DNA from: Paraphaeosphaeria minitans
Lineage: Eukaryota; Ascomycota; Dothideomycetes; Pleosporales; Didymosphaeriaceae
Length of the DNA: 64,000 bases
Assembly: GCA_015832175.1 (NCBI GenBank)
Contig: WJXW01000007.1
Coordinates: 62,001 to 126,000, forward strand
Direction of reading: 5' to 3'
Part shown: piece after piece, positions 46,434 to 56,595 of the stretch
Position numbering within the stretch: the first letter of the stretch is position 1
How the letters are laid out: every line of letters starts with the position of its first letter
Program-made: the position numbers and the translations under genes
Notes under the pieces: generated by a model
What the model was told of the DNA's origin: nothing
Seen by the model: the letters and a program-made list of their open reading frames with translations, nothing else
Database searches by the model: none

Positions 46434-48381
46434 AGTGTAATGCAGCGCGTTGTAGTAGTATGTGCGTGCCCTTGGCAAATGTTGATATAACATCCGCCCC
46501 CCATTCGGACACCCCTGGTACTCGGGTCAAACGAACAGCAACGGATTGGTAATCTGTTCCAGCTGTTGCCTTAGGCACCTGTTTGCTTGATGTTGCTGAT
46601 AGAGTTCCTGTACTGTGTTTTGCCGCGGTTTGCAAAAGCACGCGAAAACTCCACCATCGATACTGTGAGTCGTGTTCCGTACTCTGGCCTGTATCAACAC
46701 GTGTGCCAATGTTCCCGACGGAAACTTTGTTGGGAGTGTTGCGCGATCCTATGCTCATTCCATTGGCTTTCGATCACGACACTTGCTCCAACATAGCCGG
46801 CGCCTTGCCTCTGCCGAGAGCGCGTTGTTCGGACAAGCTCTTGCACCACGCACTTTCACGGACACCAGGGCAGTGAAGGAACATTCGGCACTGCAGCAGC
46901 TGTCCGCTTGAACTTGACTCAACAATGCCGGGCTTATCCGAGGATTCCACTCTTGAAGATTGGGTCTATTGTTAGAGGTACTGCGAGCTAGAGAATGCAC
47001 CAACAAGGGCTTCTGTATTGATCCTCCCCCCACTGCAGGAGCCTCGGCTTGGGGAGTAGCCGAAGACGTAGAGCCCTTGGTACCTGGGCGTTCTACCGGC
47101 GGCACGTACCGGTACTGGAAGCTGATTCTTACCACCTCACCTCATCGAATGGCTTGATGTGTTTCCAGATGGAACGACGCCCTTGACAAATCAGAACGGA
47201 TGAAACCCACCCCGATGTTGCCCTGCGATAAAGCGCTCGTCATCCCCATGTGTAGCGGTCTCACTCAACGGTCTCTCGTACTGCAGCACTCGGCTGTGCT
47301 AGGCGTGCGGGTAGACGAGAGTACTGGACCCGTTTCTCATGGCCTGGGCGATGGTAGGATGCTGGGGTCGCGCATGTGGGCGGCGTTATGGCCCAGGTGG
47401 TGAGCAAGTCTCCCACGTGGCGCGCTAAGCGCGATCGGATGCTAGTCCACCCTATTTCACAACGTCCGCAGCCGATCAGTCCTAATTCTCCGCACCCTCA
47501 TTCCAACCACCTCCTGGACCCAAGAAACCTGTCCTCTCTTGTACCACGGCTATCTGCGGGCCCTTCTGTATCTTCCCTACGGTTGTCTGACGGTTCGACT
47601 CCCCAGCAGTGGCTCAACATGTCACAAGCCTATCAGTGTGCGACGGATATTGGAGCAGAGTTGCCCTTCATCATGCAGAGTTTGCCCTTCATCATCGGTA
47701 GCCGTTCGCGGAAAGCTAGACTTGCCCCTCAACCCCTCAGTTCCGCAGTGCGATGTGCAGAAGCGCGATCTAGTGCTGCTTGGGGCCAGCGAGCATGTCT
47801 TGTACCCACTAACGCAGTCGGGAAATTACATGATTCGCAGAATGAGACTGACCGGCTTCGAGACGAGCAAGGGATATGCCCCGATGCATGCCATCGCAAA
47901 GTACCTCTTCGATGCGTCTAGTGGTGCGACTTAATCAGCAAATCGGCAAATCAGCTTCAGCCATGGCGTAACGAGATAGGTCTCAAGACGCAGTACGATA
48001 TGTCAAGCCTGTTACCTGTCGTCTGCAGCTTTCCCACGCTTCCACGCCTGCAAGCAGCTGAGTGGGTATCCGACCTAGCAGGAGTCCGTGGAATACGTGC
48101 CGTTTTTCCTGCCGAGCGTTATTGTGGCTGTCGTCAACAGTTTAAATGAGCTGACGGCGCACATGGTTGAGGTTACCTCTACACTGACAGGACAGATCAA
48201 GTTGACCCCAGATTGACTTGCATTGCATGTGCTCTGTACGACAGGGCACTCGTATTCTCCTTGCAACTCCCTCTTTGTCATTCGTACGGTCGTTCAGTGC
48301 TCGGTCGCCGATATATCCTTCGCCTGCGGACCTCTCTAGCTGAGTCTAAGAGGCTCCCGGAAAGCTTCGTGCCAATCTACC
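46434..48381. other. Intergenic, no gene recognised
   Basis: 1.95 kb. The plus-strand stretch near 47,700-47,935 (CDVQKRDLVLLGASEHVLYP) looks somewhat protein-like, but I found neither a start with support nor a family, so it is not called. The right end should hold the transporter promoter. Confidence 0.4.
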
Positions 48382-50329
48382 ATGGAAAAGGTCCTGGAGT
48401 TCCAGACGCTGGACGATGATGGTGTCCGCCAGAGAGGTGGGGGTTCTCTATCAGAGGTGAAGCCCGCCAGCTTCGACCGTGACAGGTATGAGTTGGCTCG
48501 GGTGGGAAAGCAGCAAGTTTTGAAGGTGAGCAAACTTCTTCATGACCAAGAGAATGAGCTAACAACTCCAGCGTCGCTTTGGGTTGGTGAGCATGACAGG
48601 CCTATCATGCGGCCTCATGTGCACGTGGGAGAGCATATTAGTGTATGACCTTGGTTTGGCCCCTTTTTTTCGTCTTGCTAATTCTTGGAAGGGTATTCGC
48701 CATTGGTTTTCAGAAGTGAGTATGCGCGCTATGACCTGCAACTCAGTGCTGACAAGACCAGTGGCGGGCCCGCCGGCTTGATATACGGATTCATTCTTGT
48801 TTGGCTGGGCAACATCTCTGTTTTTATCGCCATAGGTGAGCTCTCAAGCGCCATTCCGACCGCTGGTGGTCAATACCATTGGGTGTCGCTACTCGCGCCG
48901 CGTTCTTGTAAAAAGTTCTTCAGCTACATCACTGGTGAGTTCAAATTCTCCTCGCCTTGCACCAAGGGAAAGTTCTGACATATATAGGTTGGTTGACAGT
49001 CATCGGGTGGATTGCGGCGTTGACGTCTGTTTGCTTCTTCGTTTCAGATCTAACGTTGGGTCTTGTTTCCCTCAGTCACCCCGGCTACGTTCGGGAATTG
49101 TGGCACGGTACACTGCTCCTGTGGGCGGTCCTGCTACTGTGTGTCTGCATCAATGTGTTTGTCAGCGGAGCGCTACCTACTATTGAAGTGATCGTGCTTG
49201 TAATCCACGTTTTGGGTTTCTTCGGTATTCTCATTCCACTGGTCTACCTGACAGGTTCTCATCACTCGGCGAAAGAGATCTTCACCACATTCAACAATCA
49301 GGGGCAATGGAGAACGACCGCTTTGGCTTTTTTTGTCGGCTTGCAAGGAAATGCTTTGGCGTTTGTCGGAACGGACTCTGCAGTTCATGTAAGCCAAAGC
49401 TTTTGGCGCGTGTATGGAAACTGCTAACATTGCCAGATGTCAGAGGAAGTCAGAAATGCCAGCACAGATGTTGCACGTTCGATGCTTCTCAGTCTCGGCA
49501 TCAACGGTTGTCTCGCCCTTGGCATGCTCATATCAGTGCTATTTAGTGCTCCAGATATCCAGAGACTAATGAACGATACTGCGTCAGCAACACCAGTATG
49601 TGTGCGCATATTCGAGTATGCCACCGGCTCTGTGGCTGGAGCCACCATCATGACCGTTATCATCGTCTCTCTTGAATTCTGTAGCGCAATGGGTTGCCTG
49701 GCAGCGGCATCACGTATGACATGGTCGTTCGCGCGAGACTCCGGGCTGCCCTTTGCGCCAACTCTTCAGAAGGTGAGAAAATAATCGTACGTCTGTGGGA
49801 CCCCACTGACATTCGGCAGATCGATCAACGTACGACTATCCCAGTGAACGCCATCCTAGTTGTGACCACGCTCTCCGCCCTACTCGCACTTATCAACATC
49901 GGCAACAATGCCGCCTTCAATGGCACCATTTCCCTCGTGCTCGAGGGCTTCTACATATCCTACCTCCTCGCGATAGGTCTTCTCTTATGGCGGCGCCTCC
50001 GCGGTGACCTTAACAACCCCTACTCAGGTCTCACCACATTCCATTCCGACCGACAAGCCGATGAGACGCTCGACAGGAGCTTGAGATGGGGACCCTGGAG
50101 GCTGAAGGGATGGCTGGGCACAGCCAACAACGTCGTAGCATGCTGCTATCTCACCCTGTTGATCTTTTTCAGCTTCTGGCCGAGCAACTTCAAGATCGAG
50201 GACCCGTCGCAGATGAACTGGGCTGTAGTGGTGACGGCGGGTGTGGCCTCTTTCAGCGTGGGGTACTACCTGCTGTATGCGAAGAAGAGCTACTCAGGAC
50301 CGAAGGTGGAGGTCGAACCTCCGCTCTGA
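48382..50329 (+). CDS. APC-family amino-acid/choline/GABA permease
   Basis: Seven exons: 48382-48525, 48572-48642, 48692-48715, 48762-48934, 48988-49388, 49437-49772, 49820-50329; 552 residues. Exon 3 is only 24 nt, and phases join to give TWESILVVFAIGFQNGGPAG, which matches the conserved first membrane region of fungal choline/GABA permeases. Other landmarks are GELSSAIPTAGGQYHWVSLLAP (helix 3), the HMSEEVRNAS motif straddling the fifth intron, AASRMTWSFARDSGLPF and the RTTIPVNAI segment. About twelve membrane helices are expected. The protein should import amino acids, GABA or choline across the plasma membrane with protons (family knowledge); substrate cannot be told from the sequence. Length fits the family. 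Confidence 0.92.
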
Positions 50330-51866
50330 GGTGGGCAAACGGCCGCTTTGACGGTTAGTAAGTGAGTAGGAAACGATGATTCAGGTGATTTCAACGGCCG
50401 GATAGCTCTCAAAGGACACGTTCGCTACGTTTGCATTGCATACTGGGAAAAGGGTCAAAGGATGTGGCGGCGATCTGATTTCTGCACATGGGCATCTGCG
50501 TCCATTAATAATTTCTACGTAGGTATTAATTACGGCCAATCATGATTATATGCGTATCTTTCACCATTGTTGACAAAATCGACCACTGTCGCACTTTCTT
50601 TCAGTCAGTTGGAGTGGGTGCTGCTCTGCCTGCTGGAGAAACTGCGAACGTACAGGAGACATCTATGGTCATCTTCGGGCGCAACGCGCAGCTGTCAGAG
50701 CAAAAGAGCAGTAGCCCAATGACAACACACAATGTAAGTCGTCTTCGAATTCTCGTCCGACAGTACTTCTCCCGCTCATACCTGTTTGTAAGTGGAACAC
50801 GTCCCTCGTGTCCAACGCCTCCAATGACTTCAGCCGCATGCCACATATGCTGTAACACCGCCATCCAGCTGCCGAGCCCACACCCCGCACTCACGTCCCC
50901 AAGCTGATTTCCAATGCTTCAATCACGCGATATCATAGAGCTCGCATGCGCGCGCAATACGAAACCTCGATGACGGCCTATTCGAGCCATAAGGCTAAAT
51001 TTGCTCACATTTTTAGTATAGTATGTACTACTGAAAGAAAAGCGTCAGTTTTTCACGCCAATTCCAGTGACGGATTCGAGGAGGTCGTATACACTGACAA
51101 GACGAGCCGAGCAGGTGACTGCAGTGAAAAGCAGCAAACATCACACCACACTCACCTGTATGACTTGGAATCACGGCTACATCCGAACTCGAGCACATCT
51201 GACAATGCTGTATGCATGCACCATCACGAGCCGGGGTTGCATCAACACTTCAATTCACCGGTCCGTATAGATACCTCCTGTTGAAAGAGAAGCCTACAAC
51301 GCGGGACGCCTCGTCCCGTAAGCCGGGCTTTCTTCTACCCGCTCGCAAGCAACGTAAAACCGGATTCGAGGTCGCCAGACTGCATTGCAGTCTCGGCATG
51401 AGACCAGTTGTGTCTCCACCGCATGTATTGCTGCCACAGCTGCACTCGGAAACGTGTTGTCCTTCTCTATGAATAACTATTGACACTCAAAAGGCGATGG
51501 GATGCTATATACGGCTATGTGGGTCTCAGTATACGCATCACGATACGTAGGGTGATGGGCTCCTAGTGTTGGTTAGATCCTCCACAGGCCACCGAAGGTA
51601 GGTGAATGCCAATGGAAAGGCCAACTATTGAGGTCGGGGCAGAAGGAGGCGGAGAACCCTAGGCTGTGGTGGGGAGGATGAGTTCGTGGTGGTCGTGGTG
51701 GTGCGTACTGCGTAGAAGCTGAAGGACAGAAATAAGCTCAAGGCTGGTAACCAGAGTATATAAACAGCCTACGGGAGCCGAAGACATCCAAGCATCACTG
51801 CGATCTTCCATTTCTTCATCATATACCAACCTACCCATCACCATCCTACCCTACCCAACCGCAACC
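50330..51866. other. Intergenic, no gene recognised
   Basis: 1.54 kb with only short random frames. A TATA-like ATATAAA lies near 51,755-51,765, about 100 bp upstream of the next start codon. Confidence 0.5.
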
Positions 51867-52551
51867 ATGAAGCTCACCACCATCCTTCTAAACGTACTCA
51901 TCAGCCTCGCAACCGCAGCCCCCTCTCCTATTCTCATCGAGAAGCGCTTTCCCGCCGGCGCCATAACCCCAATCTACAACCACCGCTGGCAAAACAACAA
52001 ATGGGACCCGGCCACGGACTTCCGCGGAAACGCCACCTGGGCCCCCTCCGACTCACGTGTAAGCAAAGCACAGAGAAGCAAAACAAACAACCTTACCCCT
52101 ACCGTACCCCTTCTGCAAGAAAAGACCCTTCTTTCTCGCGCGCTCAACGCAACACTAACACCCCACCCCCCAGGGCTTCCCCACCTCAACCATCTCCACC
52201 TTCTCTATCCCCCCCGCCCTCGTGAACCAGAAGTTCGAACTCGGCTTCTATTCCCCAGGCGGCTACCCGCCGGTCCAAGCCCTCCAGCTCTGGAACAACA
52301 CCATCGTGCCCTCGTCCGCGTCCGCCATCCCAAAGGACTCCTCCAACGGACGGGACAGACACCTTGGCACGTTTACGGCTGAGAGGGAAGGCGATGCGCA
52401 GGAGATAGTTGGAAACCCGGTGGGGTGGAGGAGCGTGACGTTTGGCAGGGAGGGACGGTATGCGTTTAGCGCTGTGGGGATTTGGGTGCAGAATCCGACG
52501 AGCTTGGGGTGGGACACGCGAACGTACGGACTGTATCTGAAGCGGGTGTGA
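51867..52551 (+). CDS. Secreted protein, probable But2-C-like domain
   Basis: Two exons, 51867-52058 and 52174-52551, with a 115-bp intron (GTAAGC...CCCCAG); 189 residues. Signal peptide MKLTTILLNVLISLATAA. The mature protein has no cysteines. A beta-rich domain follows: STFSIPPALVNQKFELGFYSPGG, LQLWNN, RHLGTFTAEREGDAQ, GWRSVTFGREGRYAFSAVGIWVQ, YGLYLKRV-stop. It is clearly related to the protein at 52786-53340 (shared R-D-x-H-L-G-x-F, G-D-A, G-W, G-x-YLK). The layout resembles fungal secreted proteins annotated as ubiquitin 3 binding But2 C-terminal domain; I assign that with moderate confidence. Role unknown. A TATA-like ATATAAA lies upstream near 51,760. Confidence 0.85.
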
Positions 52552-52785
52552 GCGGGTTGGGAGTGGATTGTGTATATGAGGGGAAGATGGGCGTATGAGG
52601 GCGAGGGTCAAGGGAGGATTGTGATCGGGGTGGTGGGGTTGGGGGTCGTTGTAAATTTTATCACAATCACGGAGCTTACCAAAGCATTATGTCGCCACGT
52701 TGCTCGTGCCATGGACGTCGCGCAAAATATAGATGGGCTGAGACGCTGATGTATTACTCCGTCACACTACCTACCCTTTTTCCCT

Positions 52786-53340
52786 CTACAGTTTCTTCAA
52801 ATACACCCCGCTTGTCGCGACCTCATACGAAAAATTCGTCTCCGGCACGTTCCCCACGCCTACCACCTCAAATGCTACACTCCCCACGCCGGCCGGTAGC
52901 TGAAATGCCTTCCACCCACTGGGACCATCTCCCGGCCGCACAATCGCATCCCCTGGTACTTGCAAATAGAACCTGCCGAGATGCTGATCACGGTTGTTCG
53001 ACCCGATCAGATCATTTGGCGGCGTTCGCGACGAACTGTAAATATCCACAGCGATGTTCTTTTCCGTGCCGCGTTCGTTATACCAGAAGCCGACCTGGAC
53101 TTTCTTGCCGATCCAGTCAGAGGGCAGGCCGAAAACGTGAACTTCAGAGGTGGAGGTGCGGAAGTTGACGATGCCTGTGAGTTTGGGGGTGTAGTCGGGT
53201 GGCGGGTGTGTCGGGGATTGGCGATAGATGTAGGAAATTTGAGGGATGAGGACGCTGGAGGGCCAGCGCTTGGAGAGTGCGGCGGGGGCAGCGTTTGTGA
53301 GGGTGGAGAGGCCGAGGATCAAGGAAGTGAAAAACTTCAT
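52786..53340 (-). CDS. Secreted protein, paralogue of 51867-52551
   Basis: Single exon, 184 residues. I start at the ATG that begins a clean signal peptide (MKFFTSLILGLSTLTNAAPA); a 16-codon in-frame extension to 53388 would bury it. The mature part has SEVHVFGLPSDWIGKKVQVG, then SNNRDQHLGRFYLQVPGDA, GPSGWKAFQLPAG, VAFEVVGVGN and ends VATSGVYLKKL. This lines up with the convergent neighbour over the C-terminal two thirds, so the two are paralogues. It has no intron where the neighbour has one. Probable But2-C-like domain, moderate confidence. The two genes converge with 234 bp between stop codons. Confidence 0.85.
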   Translation of the reverse strand: MKFFTSLILGLSTLTNAAPAALSKRWPSSVLIPQISYIYRQSPTHPPPDYTPKLTGIVNFRTSTSEVHVFGLPSDWIGKKVQVGFWYNERGTEKNIAVDIYSSSRTPPNDLIGSNNRDQHLGRFYLQVPGDAIVRPGDGPSGWKAFQLPAGVGSVAFEVVGVGNVPETNFSYEVATSGVYLKKL

Positions 53341-53974
53341 TGCGAGCGTGTTGGTTTTCTTTCGCTGGGGAGAAAGAGTGGGTTCCAAGAAGGGGTTTTA
53401 TGTTTTTTACGGTACAGAGAGCTTCGCATGCCGATACAGTGAGCTTCGCATGCTCGGTCGGTGACTGAGCAGTTGCATATACGATGCAAACGAATACGAT
53501 GTCGGTCAGCTGCGCCCGCAACACTCCCGTTGCCTGCCAGAATTCGCACAGAACGCATCCTATCTGGGAAGAGCAATTACGTTTCTGTTGTTACTGGCTG
53601 AGACCCGTGGCATTATTGATGGCGCTGACCATGTATTGTTTACTCGAGTGTTCCGCAGGTGAATAGAGTAGTGGCGTTGTCTTGGGATCGGGTCAATACG
53701 GCATTACGAGAGATTCATTGAAGGCTGAGTTGAACGTTGTCAGGGTTTGGAGGAGACCTTGGTGTACAGGTGCTTGCTGGATTTCACGATGGTAGTGTGC
53801 CTCGAGTAGTGACAGACCGGTCTCATGACGGTGGCTATAGGCATCGACTTGCGACGACGGCGTAGAACTCCTTGTGACTGTTAGAATTGCACATGTACGG
53901 CGCGAGGGAAGCGCACTCCATTCCATCAATCACAGATGTGTTCCACGATGTGGTCGTCTTCCTCACCAGCTCAA
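53341..53974. other. Intergenic, no gene recognised
   Basis: 634 bp upstream of the secreted paralogue and beyond the 3' end of the small membrane protein. No frame with support. Confidence 0.5.
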
Positions 53975-54233
53975 CTACTTGCTGGGCCTATCAACCACGG
54001 TGATCTTGGGGAGAGCTCTGTCAAGCTCCTCCTTGTCCTTCTCGGTAGGCACGAGGCCCATTCTCTCTTCGAGCCGGTCGGTGACGAACATGGCTGCGGC
54101 GGCGTAACCCATGACGCCGACGCCTACCAGCATACGCGTCCGGGTGGGAATGCCTTTGTACCACCTATATATCGTCAGAACAGACAAGGAGGTGAAGGTG
54201 AATTGAGCGAAGGACGTACTGCCAGAGAGACAT
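53975..54233 (-). CDS. Small (67-residue) membrane protein, likely mitochondrial
   Basis: Two exons: 54233-54220 (only 14 nt, ATG TCT CTC TGG CA) and 54164-53975; 55-bp intron GTACGT...ATATATAG. The protein begins MSLWQWYKGIPTRTRMLVGV, has one membrane helix (VGVGVMGYAAAAMFVTD) and a charged tail (EERMGLVPTEKDKEELDRAL, then PKITVVDRPSK). The basic N-terminus, single helix and small size resemble fungal inner-membrane accessory proteins of the mitochondrion, but this is inference and I do not know the family name. An ATG further upstream in the intron frame would give a 70-residue variant without the MSLWQ start; the spliced form looks better. Confidence 0.75.
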
Positions 54234-54749
54234 TGCTGCGCGTTGAGGGGGTGTAATATTGTAGATGTTGGGAAGGTCGCAGCGGCGGAAGCTTGGGAAG
54301 CTTGATCAGATCAGATCAGATCCGATGCGACGGGCAAGAGCGGTGGTGCCAAGGCTGCCCGCACCAGAACAACTTCCACACAGATGAGGCCACATCGCAC
54401 GACAACACCACAAACAAGCAACCGCTGTGCAAAAGCGTGAGATAAACGACTACTGTCATACATAGTTCTGGCGCATTGCATGACAACTCTCCACTCGGCC
54501 GTCCACCTTGTTGCGCCCCGTCACCCTCACAACCTCACCACCTCGTTGCGCCGCGCTACTTTCACCACCGTCATGTGCTAGCCCACCGCACCTGCTTCTG
54601 CTGTGCCCCTGCCTACAACGCCACCTTCTTCGCAGCCGCCTTCACCTGGGAAGCCTCAGTTCGGGCTGGATACCTCCGCAGAGGCCTCATGATTTCTCCA
54701 CAGCTGCTGCCCGTCTGCTTCGTTTGCATACCGCACCTTTAGCCAAGTC
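54234..54749. promoter_or_regulatory. Divergent promoter region
   Basis: 516 bp between the small membrane protein and the GH47 gene, which point away from each other. Contains a GATCAGATCAGATCAGATCC run at about 54,304. Both promoters must lie here. Confidence 0.5.
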
Positions 54750-56471
54750 ATGCCCGGCTTCCGCCGCTGGGTCAAATCCAAGTTCGACAAGAACCCCAAT
54801 GGGTCATGCAAGCTCCTCGCCGCCGTGCTGGTGGTTAGCTTCTACCTGATGATCAAAGAATTTTCGGGCCCGGCCGTCAGGCTCTCGAGCACGATACCCA
54901 AGTATGGCGCCAATGTACAGTGTACACACTGGACGAATGGTTGGGCGACGGCAGATGAAGAGAAGGCAGACAAGGTGCGCGACGCCATGAATTACACCTT
55001 CTGGAAGTACCGCGAAAATGCCTGGGGCAGCGATGATATCCTCCCCGTTTCGGGGTCCGGTTCCTCCTCGCGCAATGGCTGGGGCGCATTCATTGTCGAC
55101 TCGGCCACGACGTTGGTGCTGATGGGTCTTTGGGACGAGCTGGCGCTTTCGGTCGAGCACATCATTGCCGTCGACTTCACCAAGACCGACGCTCTGGTGG
55201 ACCCTTTCGAGACGACCATCAGATATTTGGGTGGGCTAGTGTCGCTGGTGGATCTGTACGATGCTGGAGTCATACCGAACGATGTCGTCGCGAGAGATGC
55301 ACGCGACGCCATACTCCAGCAAGCCGTCACTCTCGCGAATGCACTGGGGCCGGCCTATGATTCACCCACCCGTCTGCCATGGCCTCGCGTCGACTTCAGC
55401 CAGTCGAAAGGCGTTGCCGATTCGCCCGCAGTGTCATCACAGGACAGCAAGTACAAGAATCCCGTGGTTGGTCCCGCCCGCGCTGGATCTTCCATTCTCG
55501 AAAATCGTGTCTTGACACGACTCACCGGAGATTCCACTTATGCCCGGAATTCGACGCTTGCCTGGGCCCCTCTGGTCTGGACGAAGTGGCTCTGCAAATA
55601 CCCTGGTACGGTCGATGCCCCCATCGATATCGTCACGGGCGAACCCGTCGGCCGCCAGCGACACTGGGACGCAGGACATGACTCTTTCTACGAGTACCTC
55701 CTGAAGATCACGCTCCTTGCTCCCCCGTTCGACCCATACTTTTCCGAGTACAAAGAGAAGTTCGGCCTGGCTGCTGGTTCCCTTCGCGAGCAATACGCTT
55801 CACGTTCTGCCTCGGCTCCAAATCATACCATGCAGCACCTCTTCGTCGCCCGTGACGATGACGACTGGTTCCTCAACAAGCAAAGCCATCTCGCCTGCTT
55901 CGCGCCCGGCACCCTTCTCCTAGCCTCTAAAGCCTATGAAGACGAGAGCCTCGGTCTCTTTGCCCTTGCCCTACTGGAAGGTTGTCGGCACACGTACGAA
56001 TCGACGCCCTCCAAGATCGGCCCAGAAGCTTGGTCCTGGATACCCAAATTCGGCTACGACTACCCCATATACTCCCCCGAAACGCCCCGCGAGAAAGCAG
56101 AGTGGCGCACCAGCGGCTTTTGGAGCACAGATGCCCGCTACAAAGGACGCCCCGAGTACGTCGAATCCCTATTCTACGCGCATCGCATCACGGGCGAGGC
56201 GCGCTTTCGCGAGTGGGCGTGGGAGGCGTTTACCGCAATGGAGCAGCACTGCAAGGCGCCGTATGGCTATGCGCAGCTGGCAGACGTGTACAGGGTGGAG
56301 CCTGAACAGTGGAGCGGCGCGGGCGAGGGGAGGTGGATTGACATGCAGGAGAGCTTCTGGGCTGCTGAGACGCTGAAGTATCTCTGGCTTACATTTAGCG
56401 ATGCGAATATTGCGAGCTTGGACCGGTGGGTGTTTAGCACGGAGGGCCATCCGTTCAGGATGATACGATGA
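54750..56471 (+). CDS. GH47 class I alpha-1,2-mannosidase, membrane-anchored
   Basis: Intronless, 573 residues. A short basic cytosolic N-terminus is followed by a membrane anchor at about residues 21-37 (LLAAVLVVSFYLMI), so the enzyme is a type II protein of the ER/Golgi. GH47 blocks appear in order: W-x-x-F-I-V-DSATTLVLMGLWDEL, PFETTIRYLGGLVSLVDLYD, SHLACFAPGTLLL, PEYVESLFYAHRITGEARFREWAWEAF, MQESFWAAETLKYLWLTFSD and the closing FSTEGHPF, where the Thr-Glu residues bind calcium and the catalytic Glu/Asp set is expected. It trims mannose from N-glycans (family knowledge). Length is normal. The HLACFAPG motif departs from the more usual HLxCFxGG, so it is a divergent paralogue rather than the most conserved ER enzyme. 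Confidence 0.93.
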   Translation: MPGFRRWVKSKFDKNPNGSCKLLAAVLVVSFYLMIKEFSGPAVRLSSTIPKYGANVQCTHWTNGWATADEEKADKVRDAMNYTFWKYRENAWGSDDILPVSGSGSSSRNGWGAFIVDSATTLVLMGLWDELALSVEHIIAVDFTKTDALVDPFETTIRYLGGLVSLVDLYDAGVIPNDVVARDARDAILQQAVTLANALGPAYDSPTRLPWPRVDFSQSKGVADSPAVSSQDSKYKNPVVGPARAGSSILENRVLTRLTGDSTYARNSTLAWAPLVWTKWLCKYPGTVDAPIDIVTGEPVGRQRHWDAGHDSFYEYLLKITLLAPPFDPYFSEYKEKFGLAAGSLREQYASRSASAPNHTMQHLFVARDDDDWFLNKQSHLACFAPGTLLLASKAYEDESLGLFALALLEGCRHTYESTPSKIGPEAWSWIPKFGYDYPIYSPETPREKAEWRTSGFWSTDARYKGRPEYVESLFYAHRITGEARFREWAWEAFTAMEQHCKAPYGYAQLADVYRVEPEQWSGAGEGRWIDMQESFWAAETLKYLWLTFSDANIASLDRWVFSTEGHPFRMIR

Positions 56472-56595
56472 CCCCTACCCTCACAGTAAATAGCATGTGG
56501 GAGTACCACAATCAACCGCTCCCATACCCTTGTTCCCTCCCCATTTCGTCGGGTGCCTCTGTGACAACTCCACTACCAGCCCTGTCCAACTCAAC

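Noticed and set aside
47539..47934. Protein-like plus-strand stretch
   Set aside because: Some plausible residues (RDLVLLGASEHVLYPL) but no family, start or intron structure could be supported.
48075..48281. 68-codon minus-strand frame with several cysteines
   Set aside because: No signal peptide and no supporting features.
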